Assembly (NCBI GenBank): GCA_002480345.1
Contig: DLBY01000080.1
Span: forward strand, 1 to 63,320
Length of the DNA stretch: 63,320 nucleotides
Direction: 5' to 3'
Source of the DNA: Phycisphaerales bacterium UBA7812
GTDB lineage: Bacteria; Planctomycetota; Phycisphaerae; Phycisphaerales; UBA1924
The notes below the pieces were generated by a model. That model saw only the letters and a list, made by a program, of their open reading frames with translations, was not told the DNA's origin and made no database searches. Made by a program: the position numbers and the translations under genes. Positions 16,291 through 24,473 of this stretch are shown one piece after another; the stretch's first letter is position 1, and every line of letters begins with the position of its first letter.

Positions 16291-18561
16291 TTATCCGGTC
16301 GTTGGTGGGTGGGTTGGCGTCGATGCGCGTTTCGTGCGCTCGAGCCATCGGCACCAGATGGAGAGGACGAGGAGCATGTAAAGGCGTTGGGAATGGTCGC
16401 GGCCGTGCCAAGGGTTGCGGGACCGCTCGCCCGCGGCGTCGTGCTCGCGGAGCATCCGGTGAACGAAATCCATGTTGATCTCGACGCCGGCGTCGGCGAG
16501 GCCCGGGAATGGGTCGGCGGCGAGCAGGTGGTCGTGGAGGCATTGGCGGAGGGCGCCGAAGTCGGTGCGGAACCACTCGCCAATGGGGATGGCGAAGCCC
16601 TGCTTGGGGCGGTTGATGATGTGGTCGGGGAGGTAGTTGCGGGCGACTTGCTTGAGGAGGCCCTTGCGTTCGCCTTTGGGCATGAGGACATCGAGCGGGG
16701 TGCGGAGGGCGGCGTCGACGAGGTCGCGAGCGAGGAAGGGGGCGCGGACCTCGAGGGCGACGGCCATCGAGGCGGTGTCGGTTTTGAGGAGGAGGTCGTC
16801 GGGGAGGTAGTTCAGGAAGTCGTGGCGGAGCGGGTCATCGATCTGGTGAAACTCGTCATCGCCCGGGCGTTCGCCATCGATCTCGGTGATGAGCCGGCGG
16901 AGGTCGGGAGTCGGGAAGATGGAGAGGAGTTCGCTGTATCCCCCGTGGCGGGCGGCGACGGCGAGGCGGGCGAGATAGGTCGATCGGGAGCCGGGGCGGC
17001 GTTGATCGAGCAGGCGGTCGGGGATGAGGCGGAGGAGGTGGCGGTAGCGGGTGAGGGTTGGGTTGATCGTGTGGCGGCGGTATCCCCCGAAGAGTTCGTC
17101 GCCTCCGTCGCCTGAGAGGGCGACCTTGATGTGCTCGCGGGCGGCGCGGCAGACCCAGTGGGTGGGGAGGAGGGAGGAATCGCCGAAGGGGACGCCGAGT
17201 TGTTCGATGAGGGTGACGAGGTCGTCGGCGGGGGTGGAGTCGCCGGCGTTGGGGTCGCAGTCGATGATGGTGTGGTCGAGATCGAGGCGGGCGGCGGTCT
17301 CGGCGGCGGCTTCGGATTCGTCGAGCCGGGGATCCGGCATGCGGACGGTGAAGGCCTTGATGTCGGGGCGGTGCTGCTTCGCAATGGCGGCGATGAGGGC
17401 GGAGTCGAGTCCGCCGGAGAGGAAGAGGCCGAGGGGGACATCGGCGTCGAGGCGGGAGGTGACGGCCCGCTCAATGAGCTCATGAATCCGCGAGGTCGTG
17501 TCCTTGCTCTCGTCGGCACTGGTTCGCAGCACCGGAATGTCGCGGTATCTCGTGCCGGCATTTCGAGTGCTGATGGACCGTTGTTCTGCGAAGAGTTTCT
17601 GGAGTGCGGCGGGCGATTCATCGCCCCGCATGCGGATGCCGGGGACGCTCATCCATGGCATCACATGGTGTGTGCCCGAGCCGACCGGGCTACCTTCTTC
17701 CCAGCCGTGCCTGATCCAATTTGTGATGCAGACCGGCCTTGGTTTGCCTGCGCGTCGTTCCCATTCACACACCAAGCGATGGGTTGATGCTCTGGATGAG
17801 CCAAAGAATGTGAGTCCATGAAGGCTGTACTCGTGAACGCAAAGAGGTTTCTCATCTGCGAGATCCCGCCCCCACGCGAGTTGGCCGGTCCGCCGGTCCC
17901 AGATCAGCGCCGCGTACATACCGTCGAGTTCGTCCTGCGTGCGGAGGCCCCACGCGCGCCATCCATGGATGAGGACCTCGGTGTCGGCGTGGTCGGTCTT
18001 GAAGCGGTGGCCGAGTGCTTCGAGTTCTTTGCGCAGGTCGCGGTGGTTGTAGATGCAGCCGTTGAAGGCGACGGCGATGAGGTCGGTGCCGGGCGGGAGA
18101 CCGGTGGCGTCGATTGTCTGTGGGCGCGCGGGGGGCGCGTTTTCGGGATCGAGCCCCTCGCGCGAGCGAGGGGTTTGGGTGTGGGGTGAGGGGGGCGTCC
18201 CCTCGCTTGCGCGAGGGGCTCGATTGGGAGAAGGTTGGGGAGAGACAGGCGGGACGCCTGTCCCACCGAGGTCTGGAGAGGAGAGCAGTTCGCCGGTGCC
18301 GTCGGGGTGGCGCAGGTGGACCATGGGTTGGGCGCCGCCTTCGTGATCGATGATGCTCAGGCGTCGGTGGACGAGGGCGATGTCGACGGTGGTGCCGTCG
18401 TCGCGGACGGCGCGGTCTCGGAAGCGGCCTTGCCCGTCGGGGCCCCGGTGCTTGATGGCGTCGTCGAGGGTGTCGAGCCAGTGTTCGGGGATGGATTGGT
18501 GGTGGGGCGGGACGGGTTCACCCGGTTCGTAGATTCGCAGGACGCCCCCGATGCCGCACAT
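16291..18561 (-). CDS. asnB: Asparagine synthetase (glutamine-hydrolysing) with in-frame repeat insertion
   Basis: The 756-residue enzyme has an N-terminal class II glutamine amidotransferase domain with catalytic Cys2 (MCGIGGVL), RGPDGQG, RLSIIDHEGGAQPM and NGCIYNHRDL. The C-terminal synthetase domain carries the ATP-pyrophosphatase loop LFLSGGLDSAL near residue 380, ALSGDGGDELFGGY and DTASMAVALEVRAPFL. It would convert aspartate, glutamine and ATP to asparagine and glutamate. Two things are odd. Residues about 98-165 are a Pro/Ser/Arg-rich insertion encoded by palindromic repeats (18148-18262), in the loop before NGCIYN. The segment after EKPLCV differs from standard AsnB. The usual NGEIYN Glu is Cys. 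AsnB-like enzymes of surface polysaccharide clusters are an alternative assignment. Confidence 0.88.
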   Translation of the reverse strand: MCGIGGVLRIYEPGEPVPPHHQSIPEHWLDTLDDAIKHRGPDGQGRFRDRAVRDDGTTVDIALVHRRLSIIDHEGGAQPMVHLRHPDGTGELLSSPDLGGTGVPPVSPQPSPNRAPRASEGTPPSPHTQTPRSREGLDPENAPPARPQTIDATGLPPGTDLIAVAFNGCIYNHRDLRKELEALGHRFKTDHADTEVLIHGWRAWGLRTQDELDGMYAALIWDRRTGQLAWGRDLADEKPLCVHEYSLHGLTFFGSSRASTHRLVCEWERRAGKPRPVCITNWIRHGWEEGSPVGSGTHHVMPWMSVPGIRMRGDESPAALQKLFAEQRSISTRNAGTRYRDIPVLRTSADESKDTTSRIHELIERAVTSRLDADVPLGLFLSGGLDSALIAAIAKQHRPDIKAFTVRMPDPRLDESEAAAETAARLDLDHTIIDCDPNAGDSTPADDLVTLIEQLGVPFGDSSLLPTHWVCRAAREHIKVALSGDGGDELFGGYRRHTINPTLTRYRHLLRLIPDRLLDQRRPGSRSTYLARLAVAARHGGYSELLSIFPTPDLRRLITEIDGERPGDDEFHQIDDPLRHDFLNYLPDDLLLKTDTASMAVALEVRAPFLARDLVDAALRTPLDVLMPKGERKGLLKQVARNYLPDHIINRPKQGFAIPIGEWFRTDFGALRQCLHDHLLAADPFPGLADAGVEINMDFVHRMLREHDAAGERSRNPWHGRDHSQRLYMLLVLSIWCRWLERTKRASTPTHPPTTG
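18148..18262. repeat. Cluster of palindromic repeats inserted within asnB
   Basis: Three hairpin units lie together. Unit 1 (18148-18173) has arms CCCCTCGC/GCGAGGGG around GCGA. Unit 2 (18199-18224) is its reverse complement, differing at one base over 26, with arms CCCCTCGC/GCGAGGGG around TTGC. Unit 3 (18244-18262) has arms GACAGGCG/CGCCTGTC around GGA; its surrounding sequence reads as GGTGVPPV in the asnB frame. All three keep the frame open. Confidence 0.8.
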
Positions 18562-18699
18562 GGGCGGAGGATAGCGGCGTGATACCGGACCGGAGCAGGC
18601 GTCGCAGGGCGTGCTGTCGTGGGTCTTGGGCGGACGGAGGCGGAGCGAGCGTTGTCGGATTGGACGCAGGGGAGGCTTCTGAACCGTACGATCGGTGTC

Positions 18700-19869
18700 A
18701 TGGCGCGAGCCTCAGGGTCATCCCGACCGGCGTCGCCGGCGCTTGTCGTGCGCCCGGGTGGCCGTCTTGCGTCGCTCGATGTGCTGCGCGGGTTCGCGAT
18801 CGCGGGGATGCTGCTGGTCAACAACCCGGGGAGTTGGTCGCATGTCTTTCCGCCTCTTCGGCATGCGGAGTGGCACGGGTGGACGCTCGCGGACCTCGTG
18901 TTCCCGTTCTTCGTGTTCATCATGGGGACAGCGCTGGCGTTCAGCCTGCTCAAGCACCGCGAGAAGGTGGAGGCGGGCGAGGCGAGCGCGGGGTCGCTCC
19001 GCGTGCGGACGGTGCGCCGGGTGGCGTTGCTGATCATCCTGGGGCTGCTGCTCAACGGGTTCCCGTTCTATGACTTCGGTGATCTGCGGATCCCGGGAGT
19101 GCTGCAGCGCCTGGGGCTGGTGTACGGGCTCACGGTGCTGATCGTGACGCTGCTCAAGCCCGCGGGGCGGTTCGTGCTCGCGGTGGCGTTGCTCGTGTGG
19201 TGGTGGGCGACGCTCACCTTCATCCCGGTGGACGGGATCGCGCCCGCGATGGAACCCACGAGGAACCTGCAGCGTTCGATCGATCTCATGCTGTTCGGCG
19301 AGGCGCATGTGTGGCAGGGCGCCGCGACGGACCCCGAGGGGCTGCTTGGCACGCCCTCGGCGGTGGTGACCTGCCTGATGGGGTACTGGGCTGGGGTCTT
19401 CCTGCGCGATCGGGTGATCGACAACATCGCGGCATTGCGGCTCGCGGTCGCGGGGCTGCTGATCGCGTCGGTGGGGCAGGCGTCGGATCTGATTATCCCG
19501 ATCAACAAGCCGTTGTGGACGCCGAGCTTCGTGATGCTCTCGGCGGGGCTGGCGATGACGAGCCTGGCGTTGTGCGTGTGGGTGGTGGACCTGAAGCGGG
19601 TGCGGTGGCTGCTGGATCCGTTCCGCGATATTGGGCTCAACCCGATCCTCGTGTTCGTCGGCGCGGGGATGCTGGCGCGGCTGCTTCCGCTCGCGAAGGT
19701 CGGGGGGTACGCGGAGGCGCCGGGGGTGAAGACCTTCGCGTTCGACGAGATGGTGTCGTTCGGGGTGGCGCCGCGGTTCGCGTCGCTGCTCTTCGCGATC
19801 GCTTTCGTGTTCGTCTGGTGGGTCGTCGCGTGGGTGCTCGCGAAGTGGCGGATCATCGTCCGCGTGTGA
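18700..19869 (+). CDS. Heparan-alpha-glucosaminide N-acetyltransferase-like membrane protein (DUF5009/DUF1624)
   Basis: The 389-residue protein has about ten hydrophobic segments and the family N-terminus LASLDVLRGFAIAGMLLVNN, followed by WHGWTLADLVFPFFVFIMG. Later landmarks are RIPGVLQRLGLVYG, FDPEGLLGTPSAV-like ATDPEGLLGTPSAVVT and RDIGLNPILVFV. The family transfers acetyl groups across membranes to sugars in the eukaryotic lysosome; in bacteria a role in modifying a surface glycan is likely but unproven. ATG 18700 gives the conserved start; an in-frame GTG at 18619 would overlap little and cannot be excluded. It is divergent from asnB. Confidence 0.88.
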   Translation: MARASGSSRPASPALVVRPGGRLASLDVLRGFAIAGMLLVNNPGSWSHVFPPLRHAEWHGWTLADLVFPFFVFIMGTALAFSLLKHREKVEAGEASAGSLRVRTVRRVALLIILGLLLNGFPFYDFGDLRIPGVLQRLGLVYGLTVLIVTLLKPAGRFVLAVALLVWWWATLTFIPVDGIAPAMEPTRNLQRSIDLMLFGEAHVWQGAATDPEGLLGTPSAVVTCLMGYWAGVFLRDRVIDNIAALRLAVAGLLIASVGQASDLIIPINKPLWTPSFVMLSAGLAMTSLALCVWVVDLKRVRWLLDPFRDIGLNPILVFVGAGMLARLLPLAKVGGYAEAPGVKTFAFDEMVSFGVAPRFASLLFAIAFVFVWWVVAWVLAKWRIIVRV

Positions 19870-19887
19870 GTGTGTTACGCAGTCGCC

Positions 19888-20277
19888 TCAGGGCGTGGTG
19901 AGGAAAAAGGCAAACCCTAGGATCGTGACGAGGAGCACGAACGAGACTCCTCCCAGCACGATGCCGGCGAACGCGCAGGGGCCGTCGGTTCGGAGCGTGC
20001 GGCGCCCGGTCCAGGCGGCGGCGGCACCCATCGCGACGGCGGCGGGACCGAGCAGGAGGGTGAAGGCCGCGGCGGGTCCCAGGAAGAGGCAGGCGGCGGA
20101 GATCACGCCCAGTGCGAGCGAGACGATGGCGCCGGTGCTCGCGTCGCCCGCGTCGCCGGTCCGGCGTTTTCGGGAGCCGCACTCGGGGCAGGGTGCGTGG
20201 GGCGGGAGGCCTTCGAGGGGGTAGCGGCAGCGGGCGCAGCATTGCGCGGACGGGTCGTGGGCCGGATCATCGGGCAT
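19888..20277 (-). CDS. Zinc-ribbon small membrane protein, DUF4190-like (1)
   Basis: The 129-residue protein opens with a zinc ribbon of the CxxC...CxxC type (CCARCRYPLEGLPPHAPCPECGS). About three hydrophobic segments follow (IVSLALGVISAACLFLG, LLLGPAAVAMGAAAAW, FAGIVLGGVSFVLLVTILG). This is the layout of DUF4190-type proteins of unknown role. Related proteins occur at 21765-22238 and 23970-24473. It lies between the acyltransferase and aldehyde dehydrogenase genes and shares the strand of the latter (30 bases apart). Confidence 0.75.
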   Translation of the reverse strand: MPDDPAHDPSAQCCARCRYPLEGLPPHAPCPECGSRKRRTGDAGDASTGAIVSLALGVISAACLFLGPAAAFTLLLGPAAVAMGAAAAWTGRRTLRTDGPCAFAGIVLGGVSFVLLVTILGFAFFLTTP

Positions 20278-20307
20278 GCCGCGGTCCCTCCCGTTGGTCC
20301 GTCCAGC

Positions 20308-21687
20308 TCACGCATTCCGCGTGATCGTTCGGACCTGGCAGAACTGGCGGTGGCCGTCGGGGCCCATGTGGTATCCGATGCCCGAGTGCTTCGCGCCCGC
20401 CCAGGGGGAGCCCGGGGCGCCGTGGATGCCTCGGTTGACGCCGATCATGCCGGCGTCGATTCGGGCCGCGACCTGCTGGGCTTTGTCCTCGGGCCCGAAG
20501 ACGACGGCACCGAGGCCGTACTCGGATTCGTTGGCGAGTCTGACGGCTTCTTCTGCATCGGCGACGGTGACGATGGGGGCGAGGGGCCCGAAGGTCTCGG
20601 CCTTCATGATGTCCATGTCGTGGGTGACGCCTGTGAGGACGGTGGCGGGCATGAAGTTGCCCTCGAGGGATTCGCCCCCGAAGACGACCTTCGCGCCCTT
20701 CGCGATCGCGTCTTTGAGCTGGGCGACGACGAGGTCCTTCTGCTCGCGCATGACCATCGCGCCCAGCGCGGTGCCCTCCGCGGTCGGGTCGCCCGAGGGG
20801 TAGGCCTTTGCGGCTTCGGCGAGCTTGGCGGCGAACGCATCGGCGATCGGCTTTTCGGCGTAGATCCGCTCGGTGGAGACGCAGACCTGCCCGCAGTTGC
20901 GGAAGGAATTTCGGGCGGCGAACTCCGCGGCGGCGTCGAGGTCGGCGCCCTCGAGGACGATGAGCGGGTCCTTGCTGCCCAGTTCGAGGATGAGGCGTTT
21001 GAGGCCGCTCGCGGCGGACGCCATGATCTTCTGGCCGGTTGCTTTGGATCCGGTGAATGCGATCAGGTTGACATCGCTCTCGACGAGGGCCTTGCCCTGG
21101 TCGTCGGCGCCGTGGACGGTCTGGAGCACGCCCTCGGGGAGCACCTCGTTGAGGACATCGGCGTAGGCCTGGGCGATGAGGGGCGTCTGCTCGCTGGGCT
21201 TGAGGACAACGCTGTTGCCCGCGACGAGGGCGGGCAGCACCATCCACTGGGGCATGAGCATCGGGAAGTTCCAGGGCGTGATCGCGGCGACGACGCCCAG
21301 AGGGTCGTAGCGGAGCGTGGTGACCATGCCCTCGGCGTGCAGTTCGCGGGGCGCGACGGCGTCGGCGATCTCGTCGACCTCGGAGAGGATCTTCTCGCCG
21401 CAGTGGGTGACCTCGCTGAGCCCGTCGGCGAGAGGCTTGCCCTGTTCGAGGGTGAGCAGGCGGCCGAGCTCGGTCGCGCGATCGAGCAGGCGCTGGCCCG
21501 CGGGGCGGAGGATGTCGGCGCGTTGCTTCGGGGTCTTGGCGCCCCAGGCTTTCTGGGCTTCGCGGGCGCGGGCGACGATCGCGGGGATCTCGCTCGAGGG
21601 GGTGATCGGGACATCGCCCACCGGCTCGCCGGTCGCGGGGTTGAAAGAGGTGAGCGTGCCCGATTCGGTATTTGTCGCGGTGGTCAT
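20308..21687 (-). CDS. NAD(P)-dependent aldehyde dehydrogenase family protein
   Basis: The 459-residue protein shows the aldehyde dehydrogenase superfamily throughout. The substrate and cofactor segment is ITPWNFPMLMPQW, the conserved Glu base lies in LILELGSKDPLIV, and the nucleophilic Cys in NCGQVCVSTERIY. FGPLAPIV and YGLGAVVF follow, and it ends near HMGPDGHRQFCQVRTI. It oxidises an aldehyde to a carboxylic acid; its length and motifs resemble succinate-semialdehyde dehydrogenases, but the substrate cannot be read from the sequence. ATG 21687 is chosen because FNPATGEPVGDV, the typical N-terminal motif, starts a dozen residues later. Confidence 0.92.
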   Translation of the reverse strand: MTTATNTESGTLTSFNPATGEPVGDVPITPSSEIPAIVARAREAQKAWGAKTPKQRADILRPAGQRLLDRATELGRLLTLEQGKPLADGLSEVTHCGEKILSEVDEIADAVAPRELHAEGMVTTLRYDPLGVVAAITPWNFPMLMPQWMVLPALVAGNSVVLKPSEQTPLIAQAYADVLNEVLPEGVLQTVHGADDQGKALVESDVNLIAFTGSKATGQKIMASAASGLKRLILELGSKDPLIVLEGADLDAAAEFAARNSFRNCGQVCVSTERIYAEKPIADAFAAKLAEAAKAYPSGDPTAEGTALGAMVMREQKDLVVAQLKDAIAKGAKVVFGGESLEGNFMPATVLTGVTHDMDIMKAETFGPLAPIVTVADAEEAVRLANESEYGLGAVVFGPEDKAQQVAARIDAGMIGVNRGIHGAPGSPWAGAKHSGIGYHMGPDGHRQFCQVRTITRNA

Positions 21688-21764
21688 GTTCAAGGGTAGC
21701 CGGACGGGGGATCGGAGCGGTTCGGTGGGGATACGGATCGGGGACGGGTGGGTCGCGGGATCGC

Positions 21765-22238
21765 TCAGAGAAACGAGATGACGAGCAGGCTGACGAGGAT
21801 GAACCCGCCGATCGCGAGGATGATCGCACTCATGATGATCGCGCCGAGCGCCATGACGGCGCTGACCGGGGGATCGATGCCCCGCACGGCCCGGGAGCGG
21901 GCCCACAGACCGAGCGCGAGGCCCGGCAGGGCGAGGGCGGCGCTGAATCCGCCCGTGCACCCGATGCCCATCAGGGCGATCCCCGCGACAACGACCGCGG
22001 CGATCGACGCGACGCTGGCGCGTCCCTCCTCCCACGCTTTGCCGATCGGGGTGCCGCACTCGGGGCAGCAGGGGGCGTCGTCGGGCAGGCTGGCGAGGTC
22101 GTAGCCGCACACGGCGCAGGCGGATCGGAGGTGTTCGGGGAAGGCGGCGCGGTGCGCGGGGTGCATATCGGGGGGGATGTACCCGAGTTCGCTGTCAGGC
22201 TCGGGCGCCTGGGCGGAGATGTCCTTGGGTGTGGTCAT
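21765..22238 (-). CDS. Zinc-ribbon small membrane protein, DUF4190-like (2)
   Basis: The 157-residue protein has a 35-residue acidic/proline N-terminus, then a zinc ribbon (CAVCGYDLASL, CCPECGTPIG) and three hydrophobic segments (IAAVVVAGIALMGIGC, ALALPGLALGLWA, AVMALGAIIMSAIILAIGGF). The ribbon resembles those at 19888-20277 and 23970-24473, where CPECGTPIG recurs. Function is unknown; such proteins may sense or bind partners at the membrane. It is 77 bases upstream of the aldehyde dehydrogenase gene on the same strand. Confidence 0.75.
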   Translation of the reverse strand: MTTPKDISAQAPEPDSELGYIPPDMHPAHRAAFPEHLRSACAVCGYDLASLPDDAPCCPECGTPIGKAWEEGRASVASIAAVVVAGIALMGIGCTGGFSAALALPGLALGLWARSRAVRGIDPPVSAVMALGAIIMSAIILAIGGFILVSLLVISFL

Positions 22239-22313
22239 CGGTCCTCCACGAACATGGCTGCGCCGCGAAGCGCGGCGAGTCGTGGCATCGAGACCAGCGG
22301 TCCCAATCGTGGA

Positions 22314-23144
22314 TCACCCCCGGCCGGCGATGAGCACGATGTAGCTGTCGTCGAGCTCATCTTCTCCGTCCTCGATGGGCAGGACATACGCGTTGCCCTC
22401 GTCGTCGATCGCGTCGGCGGTCTTCGCGTAGACCTCGGTGGTGTTGAACCCGGCGTCGTCCATCGCGTCGCGGATTTCGGTGATGCTCCAGAGGCGCCAT
22501 TCATAGACGAAGGCGTCGAAGAATTCCTGCTCGATCACACCTGCTCTCTCGACGCGGAAGTGGAGCACATCGGTGACGCGTCCGGTGATGGGGTCCGCGG
22601 CGCGTTGCTCCCAGGTGTAGCGGATGCGCTTGCCGGCGTGTCCGGCGTAGCGGGGATCGTCGGGGATCCAGTGGTCGCGGTGGACATCGCCCAGGAGGAA
22701 CGCGGACTCGCCGCCGTAGGTGTCGCAGACGAAGACGCCTCCAGGGTTCAGGCGGCTCCGCGCGTGCGTGAGGTAGGCGACGAGGTCGGCGCGGGTGTGC
22801 CAGTACCCGATCGAGAAGTTGCCGACGAAGATGGCATCCGCGGGGTCGGACGCGTCGCGGACATCTTGGCAATGGGTGGTCACGCGGGGGTGAACGCCCC
22901 GGAAGGCGAGGGCGTTCGCGTCGAGGTCGACCGCGACGGCGTGGTGGTTCTCGCCCTGGTCCGCCCAGAGGTGCGAGAGCGCGGCCGTTCCCGCGAAGTC
23001 TTCGCCCAGCAGGCGGGGATCGTGCCCGTGCACGGCGCGGAGGAACGGGACGAGGTGGGCCGGGCTCTGCACGCAGAGTTCGTAGAGATCGTGGGGCGTG
23101 AGTTCACGCGGAATGGAGGCATCGGTCGCGGGGGCGTCTGTCAT
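22314..23144 (-). CDS. Class I SAM-dependent methyltransferase
   Basis: The 276-residue protein has a seven-strand methyltransferase core. Motif I is a variant, LGEDFAGTAALSHLWA, followed by the acidic end of strand 2 in AVAVDLDANAL. DAIFVGNFSIGYWHT and LNPGGVFVCDTYGG form later strands. The C-terminal part (WRLWSITEIRDAMDDAGF) resembles small-molecule methyltransferases. The substrate is unknown. It is followed on the same strand, 15 bases away, by the 112-aa membrane protein gene lying upstream at 23160-23498, suggesting co-transcription. Confidence 0.85.
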   Translation of the reverse strand: MTDAPATDASIPRELTPHDLYELCVQSPAHLVPFLRAVHGHDPRLLGEDFAGTAALSHLWADQGENHHAVAVDLDANALAFRGVHPRVTTHCQDVRDASDPADAIFVGNFSIGYWHTRADLVAYLTHARSRLNPGGVFVCDTYGGESAFLLGDVHRDHWIPDDPRYAGHAGKRIRYTWEQRAADPITGRVTDVLHFRVERAGVIEQEFFDAFVYEWRLWSITEIRDAMDDAGFNTTEVYAKTADAIDDEGNAYVLPIEDGEDELDDSYIVLIAGRG

Positions 23145-23159
23145 TGTGGATTGTTGCGC

Positions 23160-23498
23160 TTATCTGCGATGGAGTAGGAAGAGATTGGGTTCGTTAATGG
23201 GGCGGGTGTAGTAGATGTCGGGGCGCTGCTTGTTGGCGTCCTCGCGGGTCTCGATGTCGACCCGGAAGATGTTGCCGTTTCGGAGGAGCGTGTAGAGGTA
23301 GGTCCCGTCGCTGGTGATGGAGACGGGATCGTTGGATCGGGGCTCCGCGGCGGGGGCGAGCCCGAGGACCACCGCCCCAACGGCCGCGCCGGCGAGAGCC
23401 GCGAGGGCGGTACGGAGGCGTTGGTTCTGTGCTTGGAGGCGGTTGAGAGTCTTGGCGGACGAGGCGTGCGTGGTTTCGTTGTCGATCTGGCTGCGCAT
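23160..23498 (-). CDS. Small single-pass membrane protein A (112 aa)
   Basis: The N-terminal 40 residues are polar and likely helical (KTLNRLQAQNQRLRTAL). A membrane segment (ALAGAAVGAVVLGLAPAAE) and an extracytoplasmic segment with a beta-propeller-like strand pair (ITSDGTYLYTLLRNGNIFRVD) follow. ATG 23498 is placed by GGAAGGGA shortly upstream. No named family was recognised. The arrangement, and the ending motif, mirror the neighbouring 85-aa gene. Confidence 0.65.
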   Translation of the reverse strand: MRSQIDNETTHASSAKTLNRLQAQNQRLRTALAALAGAAVGAVVLGLAPAAEPRSNDPVSITSDGTYLYTLLRNGNIFRVDIETREDANKQRPDIYYTRPINEPNLFLLHRR

Positions 23499-23636
23499 GA
23501 TGATCCCTTCCGTCGCGTGAGCCTGATGGGTGCGTCCTGACAGCACCAGCGTACCGGGGGGATGCCGGTGTCCGGAGGGGTTCCGAGGATGGATGCGTGA
23601 TCGCAGAGCGGCTGCTCAGTGCGCGATGAAGAACTC

Positions 23637-23894
23637 TCATTTCGCGGTGGTGCCTTGTTTGGTGACGCCGCGTCCTAGCACGAGGCGATCGACGCGTCCC
23701 GAGGCGAAGGTGCGGTAGAGGAAGTTTCCGTTGGGGTCGACGGCGATCCCGGTGACGGCATCGTCGGGCATGCGAGCGGGCTGGGTTGTCGTCCAGCCGC
23801 CGATCATGACGCCCAGGCCCAGCAGGCCGACGGCGGCGAACGCGATGTTGAGCGGGTGGACACGGGGCGCGGGTGAATCGGTCTTGTTCGGCAC
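23637..23894 (-). CDS. Small single-pass membrane protein B (85 aa)
   Basis: A short polar start is followed by a membrane segment (IAFAAVGLLGLGVMIGGW) and an outer part ending in GIAVDPNGNFLYRTFASGRV. The outer part resembles SITSDGTYLYTLLRNGNIFRV of the gene at 23160-23498, with the same pattern of a DG/NG turn, LY and an NG/SG turn. The two genes are probably distant paralogues. A GGAGTCC element lies upstream of the ATG at 23894. Function is unknown. Confidence 0.6.
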   Translation of the reverse strand: MPNKTDSPAPRVHPLNIAFAAVGLLGLGVMIGGWTTTQPARMPDDAVTGIAVDPNGNFLYRTFASGRVDRLVLGRGVTKQGTTAK

Positions 23895-23969
23895 GGGGGA
23901 CTCCTTGCGTTGCGGGTGATCGACGCAAACGAGTCTACCGGTGCGATGCCCGGAGGTTGAATGAACCGT

Positions 23970-24473
23970 TCAGGGTGTGGACATCGGCGCGCCGCCGCCT
24001 CCCGCGGCGCCGCTCATCGCGGCGAATCCGAAGACCCCGATGATGAAGACGAAGTAGAGGATCATGAAGACCAGCATCACGCCGCCCAAGCAGGTGCCGA
24101 TGATCCCGCAGACGCGCCCCGCCGAGGCGATCGACAGCGAGGACTGGGGCGCGCGGCCCTGCATGACCGCGAGCCTCGCCTGTTTCCCGAAGTGGATCGC
24201 GAGCGGGCCGCAGATGACGGCTGGGATGCCCCACATGGTGCAGGTGACGATGGAAATGATGCCCAGCACGAGTGCGGCGACCGCCTTGCCGTTCGAGCCC
24301 TGCGCCTCGACGGGGTATTGTCCGATCGGGGTTCCGCATTCGGGGCAGGCCTCCCCGATCTTGCGTCCGACGATGTTGAACCCGCACTGAGCGCACGGCA
24401 CGGTCCGCGTTCCGGGCGCGTCGTGGGTGCCTTCGTTTGCGGGGCGGTCGGCGTGTTCGTTTTCGGGGTTCAT
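23970..24473 (-). CDS. Zinc-ribbon small membrane protein, DUF4190-like (3)
   Basis: The 167-residue protein has a polar N-terminus, a zinc ribbon (CAQCGFNIVGR, CPECGTPIGQ) and a DUF4190-like pair of long hydrophobic segments (VAALVLGIISIVTCTMWGIPAVICGPLA-type region at about residues 65-92, then GIIGTCLGGVMLVFMILYFVF). The start ATG (24471-24473) overlaps the stop of the ABC permease gene as ATGA, so translation is probably coupled. That makes it a candidate accessory subunit of the exporter. Confidence 0.78.
   Translation of the reverse strand: MNPENEHADRPANEGTHDAPGTRTVPCAQCGFNIVGRKIGEACPECGTPIGQYPVEAQGSNGKAVAALVLGIISIVTCTMWGIPAVICGPLAIHFGKQARLAVMQGRAPQSSLSIASAGRVCGIIGTCLGGVMLVFMILYFVFIIGVFGFAAMSGAAGGGGAPMSTP

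Noticed and set aside
18148..18262. CRISPR-like array
   Set aside because: There are only two copies of the main unit, in opposite orientation, with unequal spacing, inside a coding sequence.
21672..23177. Long plus-strand open frame opposite aldehyde dehydrogenase and methyltransferase genes
   Set aside because: It is antisense to well-recognised proteins, its product is Arg/Asp/Gly-rich without motifs, and high-GC DNA commonly leaves such frames open.
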